Assembly (NCBI GenBank): GCA_938074135.1
Contig: CALJFL010000075.1
Span: 1-7,401 of the forward strand
Length of the DNA: 7,401 bases
Direction: 5' to 3'
Origin: an uncultured Halieaceae bacterium
GTDB taxonomy: Bacteria; Pseudomonadota; Gammaproteobacteria; Pseudomonadales; Halieaceae
Position 1 is the first letter of the stretch. Each line of letters starts with the position of its first letter. The translations under genes were made by a program, and so were the position numbers. This document shows, in pieces, positions 1 to 5,646 of this stretch. The notes below the pieces were generated by a model. The model was not told the origin of the DNA. It was given only the letters and a program-made list of their open reading frames with translations, and made no database searches.

Positions 1-118
1 GCTGGGCAGGGATAAACTTGCCACGCGCGTTGCCCGTCATGTCGGGCACAAGAACTTCCACCTCGGAAATCTGGTGCTGCTTCAGCCAGTCCTTGATAGC
101 CTGTGTGTCGGAATCCAT
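1..118 (-). CDS. puuA: Glutamine-synthetase family protein, probably gamma-glutamylputrescine synthetase (N-terminus only)
   Basis: Reverse-complement reading from an ATG at 118-116 runs open to the left edge, giving 39 codons that begin MDSDTQAIKDWLKQHQ and continue through VLVPDMTGNARGKF. An N-terminal acidic/amphipathic helix followed by a V-PDM-G--RGK motif is typical of the beta-Grasp domain of the glutamine synthetase family, especially the polyamine-glutamylating branch (PuuA, SpuI/PauA-like). Such enzymes join glutamate to putrescine using ATP, the first step of gamma-glutamylated putrescine catabolism in the cytoplasm. The specific assignment rests mostly on the divergent neighbour, a close PuuB relative. 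The catalytic domain lies outside the window, so plain glnA-type or other GS-like enzymes are not excluded. Upstream of the ATG there is only a weak GGGTAA ribosome-binding candidate. Confidence 0.72.
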   Translation of the reverse strand, partial: MDSDTQAIKDWLKQHQISEVEVLVPDMTGNARGKFIPAQ

Positions 119-144
119 ACATTACCCGGTTGCGGAAAACGTCC

Positions 145-174
145 AGTATCGCAGTTGAGCATTTCCCGGTTCAA
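145..174 (-). promoter_or_regulatory. Candidate sigma-70 promoter for the puuA-like gene
   Basis: On the minus strand, TTGAAC (169-174) is followed after 18 bp by GATACT (145-150), each matching 4 of 6 consensus bases. It lies 27 bp upstream of the start codon in the 113-bp divergent gap. A GGGCTA/TAGCCC inverted repeat also flanks the middle of this gap and could bind a regulator, but I recognise no known operator. This is pattern matching by eye only. Confidence 0.33.
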
Positions 175-231
175 GGGGGCTAACCCTAACGTGTTATCCG
201 GCTATTTAGCCCACCCAGCTATCATACGCCT

Positions 232-1515
232 ATGCAGAATGAAGCACACATCAACTCCTGGTACGCCGCGTCTGCCAATCAGCAGCTCAGTTACCCGCCA
301 CTACGCGGCGATGTCCGTGCCGATGTGTGCATCATTGGTGGCGGTTACACCGGCCTGTCATCCGCCATCCACCTGCGCAAGGCGGGTTACAACGTGGTGC
401 TACTGGAAGCTAACCGTGTCGGCTGGGGCGCCTCCGGGCGCAACGGTGGCCACGTGGGTACCGGTCAGCGGGCCGAACAGGACCAGCTGGAAAAATGGGT
501 GGGCCTCGATCAGGCAAAGGCGCTGTGGCAGCTCGGGCTGGAAGCGGTCGATACCGTCTGTGGACTGATCGACGAATTCGATATCGACTGCGAGCTGAAA
601 AGCGGAAACCTGCATGTCGCCGCCAAAGCCGGCGACGTCAAAGGGCTGCAAGAGGAAGTAGAGCACCTGTCTGACGTCTACGACTACGACCAAATACGCT
701 ATGTCGATAGCGAGGAATTGGCTGAACTGACATCCGGACAGGGTTTTCATGGCGGCACTGTCGATACGGGCTGCAAACACCTCCACCCGCTCAACTACGC
801 GCTGGGCCTCGCCGCTGCCGCTGACTCACTAGGCGCCACACTGCACGAGGGCAGCCGGGTACTGAGCTACCGTGAAGGCGATAAGGTCGAGGTTAAAACG
901 GATCAGGGCACGGTGACCGCCAACTTCCTGGTACTGGCCTGCAACGGCTACCTGGAAAAACTCGAACCGCGCACCGCCGGGCGCATCATGCCCATCAACA
1001 ACTACATGCTCGCCACAGAACCCCTGCCGGAAGCGCTGGCGCGCCAGCTTATCCGCGACGATACCTCGATGTCAGACAGTCTGTTCGTGATCAACTACTG
1101 GAAGCTGTCGGCGGATAACAGGCTGTTGTTTGGTGGCGGCGAAACCTACAGTCGACAGTTTCCCAGCGATATCCCCGGGTTCGTGCGCAAATACATGCTC
1201 AAGATCTACCCCGAGCTGGCCGACACCCGTATCGATTATGGCTGGGGGGGAACCCTGGCGATCACCATGAATCGCATGCCGGATTTTGGCCGACTCTCGA
1301 ATCAGGTGTTTTACGCCCATGGCTACTCCGGCCATGGCGTGCCCATCGCCACACTCGCGGGGAAACTGCTCGCAGAGGCGATAGGCGGAACCGCTGAGCG
1401 CTTTGACGTTATGGCATCGGTACCTTCGCGGCAGTTTCCGGGCGGCACCCTCTTGCGCTGGCCAGGGCTGGTAGCGGGCATGCTGTTTTATGCGATTCGC
1501 GACCGTCTGGGTTGA
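232..1515 (+). CDS. puuB: Gamma-glutamylputrescine oxidoreductase (FAD-dependent, DAO family)
   Basis: A 427-residue flavoprotein, essentially the length of E. coli PuuB (426). It oxidises gamma-glutamylputrescine to gamma-glutamyl-aminobutyraldehyde, with release of ammonia and H2O2, in the cytoplasm. Residues 31-41 form the FAD dinucleotide-binding loop (DVCIIGGGYTG), with the ribose-binding acid at E59 (VVLLEA). GWGASGRNGG (64-73) is the conserved second flavin segment of the DAO family. The C-terminal part has RMPDFGRL and HGYSGHGV (about 346-370), closely resembling PuuB, and the protein ends in RDRLG as E. coli PuuB nearly does. The start is supported by the shared YAASAN motif a few residues in. 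No Shine-Dalgarno sequence precedes the ATG. It is divergent from a puuA-like gene, which fits the pathway. Other DAO-family amine oxidases are possible but less likely. Confidence 0.88.
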   Translation: MQNEAHINSWYAASANQQLSYPPLRGDVRADVCIIGGGYTGLSSAIHLRKAGYNVVLLEANRVGWGASGRNGGHVGTGQRAEQDQLEKWVGLDQAKALWQLGLEAVDTVCGLIDEFDIDCELKSGNLHVAAKAGDVKGLQEEVEHLSDVYDYDQIRYVDSEELAELTSGQGFHGGTVDTGCKHLHPLNYALGLAAAADSLGATLHEGSRVLSYREGDKVEVKTDQGTVTANFLVLACNGYLEKLEPRTAGRIMPINNYMLATEPLPEALARQLIRDDTSMSDSLFVINYWKLSADNRLLFGGGETYSRQFPSDIPGFVRKYMLKIYPELADTRIDYGWGGTLAITMNRMPDFGRLSNQVFYAHGYSGHGVPIATLAGKLLAEAIGGTAERFDVMASVPSRQFPGGTLLRWPGLVAGMLFYAIRDRLG

Positions 1516-1592
1516 CGGCCAAGTAACAGCCGCCGCGATAACCGGGACGAGCCTCCCTCACGCCGGGCTGGTAACATAAGCGACACGCCCGC

Positions 1593-1598
1593 AGGTGG
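1593..1598 (+). promoter_or_regulatory. Ribosome-binding site deciding the epmB TTG start
   Basis: AGGTGG lies 7 nt before TTG at 1606. No in-frame ATG or GTG with a comparable site is nearby, and the N-terminus starting here gives the normal family length. Confidence 0.7.
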
Positions 1599-1605
1599 AT
1601 CGCCC

Positions 1606-2631
1606 TTGAACAACCTTCTTCATAGCACGTCCGACAGCCAGTCCTGGCAAGCCCAGTTACGCGAAGTCGTTTCTGATCCGGCTGAATTGCTAGGTTTACT
1701 GAAGCTTACCCCCGAGGACCTGGGTCTGGCGAGACAAGCCTGTGAGAGTTTCCCGTTGCGCGTACCGCGGGCGTTTGTAAGCAGGATGCGTCCCGGCGAT
1801 CCCGCCGACCCCTTGCTGCGGCAGGTGTTAGCGAGTGCGGAAGAGTTGCTGGTGACACCGGGGTACAGTGAGGATCCGCTGGCTGAAACCGGCGAGGCCA
1901 ACGCCAGGCCAGGCATCATCCACAAGTATCAGGGTCGCGCGTTACTACTGGTCGCGGGTAGCTGTGCTGTCAACTGCCGCTACTGTTTTCGCCGGCACTT
2001 CCCCTACGAAGAAAATCGCAATAGTCGTGAGCAATGGCGCGAGGCATTGACCTATATCGCCCAGGACCCAAGCATCACCGAAGTGATACTCAGTGGCGGT
2101 GACCCGCTGGTGGCGACCGATCGTTTTCTACTCGAACTTTGCGAGGGTATCGCGGGCATCGCACACGTGGAGACCCTGAGGATTCACACCCGATTGCCGA
2201 TTGTCTTACCGGCGCGGGTGACGGCTGGATTGCGCAAGGCCATCGCCTCGACGCGTCTGCGGCTGGTTGTCGTGGTGCACTGCAATCACCCCAACGAGAT
2301 CGATACCGAGGTAGCAAACGCCATGGTGGATCTGCGTGGTTGGGGGGCGACCTTGCTCAATCAGGCCGTACTTCTGGCCGGCGTCAACGACAGCGTGCAA
2401 ACCCAGGTTGAACTCAGTGAGGCCCTACACCACGCCGGGGTGTTGCCCTATTACCTGCACCTGCTGGACCCCGTGCAGGGTGCTCAGCACTTTAACGTCG
2501 ACGAGACCGCCGGTATACAAATCGTGCGGGATATGACCGCACAACTTCCCGGATATCTGGTGCCAAAGCTGGTGCGAGAAATACCCGGGGAAGCCGCTAA
2601 AAGCGGTATTCCGTTGGCCATGCAGGACTGA
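1606..2631 (+). CDS. epmB: EF-P beta-lysylation protein EpmB (radical SAM lysine 2,3-aminomutase)
   Basis: 341 residues, matching E. coli EpmB/YjeK (342). It converts alpha-lysine to (R)-beta-lysine, which EpmA then attaches to a conserved lysine of elongation factor P, so that polyproline stretches are translated efficiently. The radical-SAM cluster motif is C120-AVN-C124-RY-C127, followed by FRRHFPY, characteristic of the KamA/EpmB family. SGGDPL (163-168) follows the cluster as usual. The C-terminal PGEAAK segment, with K332, aligns by position with the PLP-binding lysine of the family (inference). The protein is shorter than clostridial lysine 2,3-aminomutases, lacking their extra terminal regions, which favours EpmB. 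The start is TTG, chosen because AGGTGG (1593-1598) lies 7 nt upstream. Neither efp nor epmA is in the window. The gene ends one base before the convergent DUF6316-like gene. Confidence 0.95.
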   Translation: MNNLLHSTSDSQSWQAQLREVVSDPAELLGLLKLTPEDLGLARQACESFPLRVPRAFVSRMRPGDPADPLLRQVLASAEELLVTPGYSEDPLAETGEANARPGIIHKYQGRALLLVAGSCAVNCRYCFRRHFPYEENRNSREQWREALTYIAQDPSITEVILSGGDPLVATDRFLLELCEGIAGIAHVETLRIHTRLPIVLPARVTAGLRKAIASTRLRLVVVVHCNHPNEIDTEVANAMVDLRGWGATLLNQAVLLAGVNDSVQTQVELSEALHHAGVLPYYLHLLDPVQGAQHFNVDETAGIQIVRDMTAQLPGYLVPKLVREIPGEAAKSGIPLAMQD

Positions 2632-2632
2632 T

Positions 2633-2869
2633 CTAGCGCCAGCGCATTTCCAGTGGCTCCAGGGACAGATCGCGCCTGAGGTTCATGTACCCCGACTGGG
2701 CGATGCGGATATATTCTTCCAGCCGACTTTCGGCTTCTGCCCGCATCTCGAAGGGGCCCTGAAAGGTTCCCTCGCGGGTGTGGAAAAACCATTTGCCGCC
2801 ATCCTTGAAGAATCGCCCCGGACGGAATTTGGCATAGGCTGTCTTATCTGTGCTTCGCGCGTCTTTCAT
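2633..2869 (-). CDS. Small conserved protein, DUF6316-like, function unknown
   Basis: A 78-residue soluble protein when started at the ATG at 2869-2867. The core is FRPGRFFKDGGKWFFHTREG followed shortly by GPF (residues about 15-40), then an acidic helix (AEAESRLEEYI) that could pack against the core. The pattern R--RFF---G-W-F-TREG---GPF matches, from memory, small gammaproteobacterial proteins annotated DUF6316; I am fairly but not fully sure of the number. No signal peptide, membrane segment or cysteines are present. The start is favoured by GGGGGAT 8 nt upstream. Longer in-frame starts exist at 2905 (ATG, with GGGGA only one base away) and 3001 (GTG), but their extra residues do not look family-like. 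The gene converges with epmB, leaving a single base between stop codons, so the two transcripts probably overlap. Function unknown. Confidence 0.72.
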   Translation of the reverse strand: MKDARSTDKTAYAKFRPGRFFKDGGKWFFHTREGTFQGPFEMRAEAESRLEEYIRIAQSGYMNLRRDLSLEPLEMRWR

Positions 2870-3193
2870 GGCTATATCCCCCGTAATGAACACGTCTTTT
2901 TTCATTCCCCGATACACAGGGTCACATCCGGGCCAAGCGACGAGCAACAGGGTGCCTGACCCATCGGGGTTAGCAATTTCAGGGCAATCTGACGAACTCA
3001 CACGATCCGAAAATCGTACAAAAATAATTTAACCTATTGTTTTATATGGTTTTTATATTTTCTGGCCCGACCGGGTAAGGCGCTGGATTCACGCGGAGCA
3101 TAAGAATGGGAAATTTGCGGAAATTACCCTGATAGGGTCACTTCGAGCGTGCGATTTATCGGCCCTGTGGAGCCTCTCACCCTGCTCACTGCC
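2870..3193. other. Gene-poor interval with an AT-rich core
   Basis: Between the DUF6316-like gene and the tRNA terminator I find no credible coding region on either strand. About 3010-3060 is strikingly AT-rich (runs such as AAAATAATTTAA and TTTTTATATTTT) compared with its GC-rich surroundings. It may be an upstream element or promoter zone for the DUF6316-like gene, although I could not fit a good -35/-10 pair. Two short inverted repeats are visible: ACGAT/ATCGT at 3002-3018 and the near-palindrome ACCCT-GAT-AGGGT at 3126-3138. Neither has a T-tract, so they are not terminators, and I assign them no role. Confidence 0.5.
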
Positions 3194-3220
3194 AAACAAA
3201 AAACCCCCGCTTTGCGGGGG
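3194..3220 (-). terminator. Intrinsic terminator of the tRNA-Pro transcript
   Basis: In the minus-strand transcript, CCCCCGC (3220-3214) pairs perfectly with GCGGGGG (3210-3204) around an AAA loop, followed at once by six U residues (3203-3198). It begins about 10 nt beyond the tRNA CCA end. An outer 8-bp repeat (3192-3199 with 3225-3232) could lengthen the stem. On the plus strand the stem is followed only by a broken T-rich tract (CTTGTTGTTT), so it might act weakly in that direction too. Confidence 0.9.
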
Positions 3221-3229
3221 CTTGTTGTT

Positions 3230-3306
3230 TGGTCGGTGTGAGAGGATTCGAACCTCCGACCCCTTCCTCCCGAAGGAAGTGCGCTACCAGGCTGCGCCAC
3301 ACACCG
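3230..3306 (-). tRNA. tRNA-Pro (anticodon CGG)
   Basis: The reverse complement folds into a full 77-nt cloverleaf. The acceptor CGGTGTG pairs with CACACCG. The D arm is GCGC-AGCCTGGTA-GCGC, and the anticodon arm CTTCC-TTCGGGA-GGAAG places CGG at 34-36. The variable loop has 5 nt, and the T arm is GGAGG-TTCGAAT-CCTCT with one G-U pair at its base. Discriminator A73 and an encoded CCA end follow. C1-G72 together with A73 are bacterial proline tRNA identity features. It reads CCG codons, which are common in a GC-rich genome. It stands alone with its own promoter and terminator. Confidence 0.97.
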
Positions 3307-3325
3307 AAAGATTTTGAGGAGCGAA

Positions 3326-3354
3326 ACTATACCAAAGGCTCAGACCCTCGCCAA
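3326..3354 (-). promoter_or_regulatory. Sigma-70 promoter of tRNA-Pro
   Basis: On the minus strand, TTGGCG (3354-3349) is followed after exactly 17 bp by TATAGT (3331-3326; 5 of 6 consensus matches). This puts the start of transcription near 3319, about a dozen bases before the mature tRNA 5' end, a normal leader for RNase P processing. Confidence 0.62.
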
Positions 3355-3377
3355 CGCAGCAGCAACGACGGAGTCGA

Positions 3378-3578
3378 CTAGTAAATTCCCGCCCATCGGG
3401 CGAGTAACTGGCTGAAAACGCTAAGGAAAATAACAACCCCCATCAAAATCAGCAACAACCGAAACGGCTTGAAAGGCTTGCGCTCGACAGAATTGACACC
3501 TCTGGAGACAAATTCATCCACCTTGGCCTGATCTTCAGGGTACAAGCGAGTGTCGTGCTCGTCATTCTGGTCTGTCAT
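3378..3578 (-). CDS. DUF3094-type single-helix membrane protein, function unknown
   Basis: A 66-residue protein with a short hydrophilic N-terminus (YPEDQAKVDEFV, residues 13-24), then VERKPFKPFR (31-40) and one hydrophobic helix at about 41-59 (LLLILMGVVIFLSVFSQLLA), ending in RWAGIY. The PEDQ-KVDEF / VERKPF-PF / single-helix layout matches, from memory, the small gammaproteobacterial family DUF3094. It is probably anchored in the inner membrane; positive charges before the helix suggest the N-terminus is cytoplasmic. No biochemical role is known to me. The ATG sits directly on the T7 tract of the upstream acyl-CoA dehydrogenase terminator and has no normally spaced Shine-Dalgarno sequence: the nearest GGAG lies about 16 nt away inside the terminator hairpin. 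Expression may therefore depend on terminator read-through or a U-rich leader. The next gene in the same direction is tRNA-Pro. Confidence 0.78.
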   Translation of the reverse strand: MTDQNDEHDTRLYPEDQAKVDEFVSRGVNSVERKPFKPFRLLLILMGVVIFLSVFSQLLARWAGIY

Positions 3579-3618
3579 AAAAAAACGGGGAGAGCTCCGG
3601 AACCGGTATTCTCTCCCC
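3579..3618 (-). terminator. Intrinsic terminator of the acyl-CoA dehydrogenase gene, abutting the next start codon
   Basis: In the minus-strand transcript, GGGGAGAG (3618-3611) pairs over 8 bp with CTCTCCCC (3594-3587). A 16-nt loop contains a small CCG/CGG pairing. One C and then seven U residues (3585-3579) follow. The last U is immediately before the ATG at 3578. The opposite strand has no T-tract, so the terminator works in one direction only. Confidence 0.85.
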
Positions 3619-3624
3619 TGAAAG

Positions 3625-3656
3625 CGGGAATGTCACGCCAAAGGCATGACTTCCCG
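3625..3656 (-). other. Strong 3'-UTR hairpin downstream of the acyl-CoA dehydrogenase gene
   Basis: CGGGAA (3625-3630) pairs with TTCCCG (3651-3656), and GTCACGCC (3632-3639) with GGCATGAC (3643-3650; one G-U pair in the minus-strand RNA) around a 3-nt loop. Only base 3631 is bulged. The 14-bp stem begins 13 nt after the stop codon and has no U-tract, so it is more likely an mRNA-stabilising or pausing element than a terminator. Confidence 0.7.
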
Positions 3657-3669
3657 AGCAGCAACTGCA

Positions 3670-5463
3670 TCAAAAGTCGAACATGGCTTCCGGCATTTCC
3701 ATCAGGTTCTCTGCACCAGACTGCAGTGATTCCTTGTGAGCCAGTGTCCGCGGGAGGATACGGTCAAAGTAGAATCGCGCCGTCATCAGCTTGGCCTCGT
3801 AGAAAGAGGCATCGCCATCGGCTTCAGCAATTTTTTGTCTGGCGATTACCGCCATCCGCGCCCAGAAGTAGGCCAGCGTAACGTAGCCGCTATACATCAT
3901 GTAATCGACCGCGGCAGCACCTGCTTCGTCGGGGTTTTCCATGGCCCGTTCACCAATCTTCAGGGACATCTCCAGCCATTCGTCCTTGTAGCGGGTCAAC
4001 ACACTGATAAACTCGGCGTCTGCCTCATCGGTGTTGGCCGCACAGAATTCATCGATCATCTGGGTAAAGCCCATCAGCAACTGGCCACCGCTACCGAGCA
4101 CCTTGCGCCCAATCAGATCCATGGCCTGGATACCCGTCGTACCCTCGTACAACATGGCGATGCGGGCATCACGAACGATCTGCTCCATGCCCCATTCCTT
4201 GATGAAGCCGTGACCACCGTATACCTGCACTCCAAGATTGGCCGACTCAAAGCCAACTTCCGTGATGAATGCCTTGGCAATCGGAGTAAGAAACGCCAAC
4301 AAGTCATCAGCCGTCTTGGCGCGCTCTTCATCACCCACGTCAACCGCATCACCCAACTGCGCGAGATAATAGATAAACGCCCGGCTACCTTCAGCAAAGG
4401 CCTTCTGGGTCAGCAGCATACGGCGCACATCGGGGTGCACAATAATGGGGTCTGCCGGGCCATCGGGGTTCTTGGGACCGGTGAGGCTGCGCATAGCGAG
4501 ACGGTCACGCGCATAGGCCAGCGCCCCCTGGTAAGACAGCTCGGCGTGGGCCAGGCCCTGAATCGCAGTACCAATGCGGGCGGTGTTCATGAAGGTGAAC
4601 ATGCAGTTCAGGCCACGGTTGGCCGGCCCGATCAGGTACCCCTTGGCACCATCAAAGTTCATCACGCAGGTGGCCGAGGCCTTGATGCCCATTTTCTTCT
4701 CTATGGACGCGCAGTGCACCGCGTTGTGTTCTCCGGCACTGCCATCGTCATTGACGTGGAACTTGGGCACGATAAACAGAGAAATGCCTTTGGTTCCCGG
4801 GGGTGCATCCGGCAGGCGGGCCAGAACGATGTGGACGATGTTATCCGCCATATCGTGCTCACCGGCGCTGATAAAGATCTTGGTGCCGGTAATGGCATAG
4901 CTGCCATCGGCCTGGGGCTCGGCCTTGGTACGAAGCAGACCCAGGTCACTACCACAATGGGACTCGGTCAGGCACATGGTACCCGTCCAGCTGCCCTCTA
5001 TAAGCTTGGTGAGATATTTCTGCTTCTGCTCCTCGTCGCCGTGCTCTTCAATAGTCTTGATGGCGCCATGGCTGAGGCCGGGGTACATCAACCATGACCA
5101 GTTGGCGGTGCCGGCCAGCTCATTAATCACAATGCCCAACAGGTTCGGCATGCCCTGACCACCGTAGGCCACTTCAGCAGACAGCGCTGGCCAGCCATTA
5201 TCGACATACTGCTTATAGGCCTCAGGGAAACCGCTGGGAGTTTTTACACCCTCTTCACTCCACACACAGCCTTCGTCGTCACCGGACTCATTCAGGGGCG
5301 ACAACACATTTTCGGCAAACTTGGCTCCCTCTTCAACGATTGCGTCCATCAGGTCGCGGGTCGCCTCCTCGTAACCGGGGAGGGTCTGGTTGAACCCCTC
5401 GGCATCGAGCAATTCATTCATTACAAAACTCATGTCCCGCAACGGGGCCTTGTACTCTGGCAT
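3670..5463 (-). CDS. Acyl-CoA dehydrogenase, large DmdC/AcdH-like type
   Basis: 597 residues from the ATG at 5463, preceded by AGAGGTG about 7 nt away. It is an FAD enzyme introducing a trans-2 double bond into an acyl-CoA and passing electrons to electron-transfer flavoprotein. The N-terminus MPEYKAPLRDM is typical of the roughly 600-residue branch with the extra C-terminal domain, which includes DmdC (3-methylmercaptopropionyl-CoA dehydrogenase). TMCLTESHCGSDLG (162-175) and ITGTKIFISAGEHD (191-204) are the flavin/substrate-binding signatures. ARIGTAIQGLAHAE (295-308) and YGGHGFIKEWGMEQIVRDAR (415-434) are also family-typical. E440, in LYEGTTGIQ, is the expected catalytic base. The final 110 or so residues form the extra helical domain. 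No DMSP genes or beta-oxidation partners lie nearby, so the true substrate (straight-chain, branched or methylthio acyl-CoA) cannot be told. A GTG ten codons upstream is a weaker start. Confidence 0.93.
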   Translation of the reverse strand: MPEYKAPLRDMSFVMNELLDAEGFNQTLPGYEEATRDLMDAIVEEGAKFAENVLSPLNESGDDEGCVWSEEGVKTPSGFPEAYKQYVDNGWPALSAEVAYGGQGMPNLLGIVINELAGTANWSWLMYPGLSHGAIKTIEEHGDEEQKQKYLTKLIEGSWTGTMCLTESHCGSDLGLLRTKAEPQADGSYAITGTKIFISAGEHDMADNIVHIVLARLPDAPPGTKGISLFIVPKFHVNDDGSAGEHNAVHCASIEKKMGIKASATCVMNFDGAKGYLIGPANRGLNCMFTFMNTARIGTAIQGLAHAELSYQGALAYARDRLAMRSLTGPKNPDGPADPIIVHPDVRRMLLTQKAFAEGSRAFIYYLAQLGDAVDVGDEERAKTADDLLAFLTPIAKAFITEVGFESANLGVQVYGGHGFIKEWGMEQIVRDARIAMLYEGTTGIQAMDLIGRKVLGSGGQLLMGFTQMIDEFCAANTDEADAEFISVLTRYKDEWLEMSLKIGERAMENPDEAGAAAVDYMMYSGYVTLAYFWARMAVIARQKIAEADGDASFYEAKLMTARFYFDRILPRTLAHKESLQSGAENLMEMPEAMFDF

Positions 5464-5537
5464 GGGATACACCTCTTGTTGTCTTCCCGGCACCGACTGA
5501 TTTCAGCGGTACATCGGGGTATGTGTTCAATGCTCAC

Positions 5538-5565
5538 ATTCTGCGCACTTCGACCTGAAAGTCAA
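5538..5565 (-). promoter_or_regulatory. Candidate sigma-70 promoter for the acyl-CoA dehydrogenase gene
   Basis: On the minus strand, TTGACT (5565-5560) is followed after 16 bp by CAGAAT (5543-5538; 4 of 6). This predicts a start near 5531 and a leader of about 65 nt. Just upstream, TTTTG-TTAAC-CAAAA (5571-5585) forms a short inverted repeat in an AT-rich stretch that could be a regulator site. I do not recognise it as a specific operator. Confidence 0.5.
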
Positions 5566-5646
5566 ATATCTTTTGTTAACCAAAACAGCATTAAACAGCC
5601 ACGGTACGTTATAAAGGACAAGCTATATGAAGAATATAGTAAGTGC

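Noticed and set aside
74..568. Plus-strand open frame across the puuA/puuB gap
   Set aside because: It overlaps both the puuA start and the puuB FAD-binding region in another frame, and its protein looks like random, cysteine- and proline-rich sequence.
3230..3306. tRNA-Pro 3' end as an integrase attachment site
   Set aside because: No integrase, no duplicated tRNA end and no mobile-element genes occur in the window.
3736..5097. Long 453-codon open frame on the plus strand
   Set aside because: It lies wholly antisense to the acyl-CoA dehydrogenase gene, whose protein has clear family motifs throughout. The plus-strand translation has no recognisable domain and arises from the codon pattern of the GC-rich opposite strand.
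5464..5493. GTG start adding ten residues to the acyl-CoA dehydrogenase
   Set aside because: The ATG at 5463 has a well-spaced AGAGGTG site and the family-typical MPEYKAPLRDM N-terminus. The GTG has no such site, and the extension would include the ribosome-binding sequence.
5623..5639. Hairpin CTATAT/ATATAG after bioD as a terminator
   Set aside because: The stem is only six A-T rich pairs and no U-tract follows in the minus direction, so it does not meet the pattern of an intrinsic terminator.
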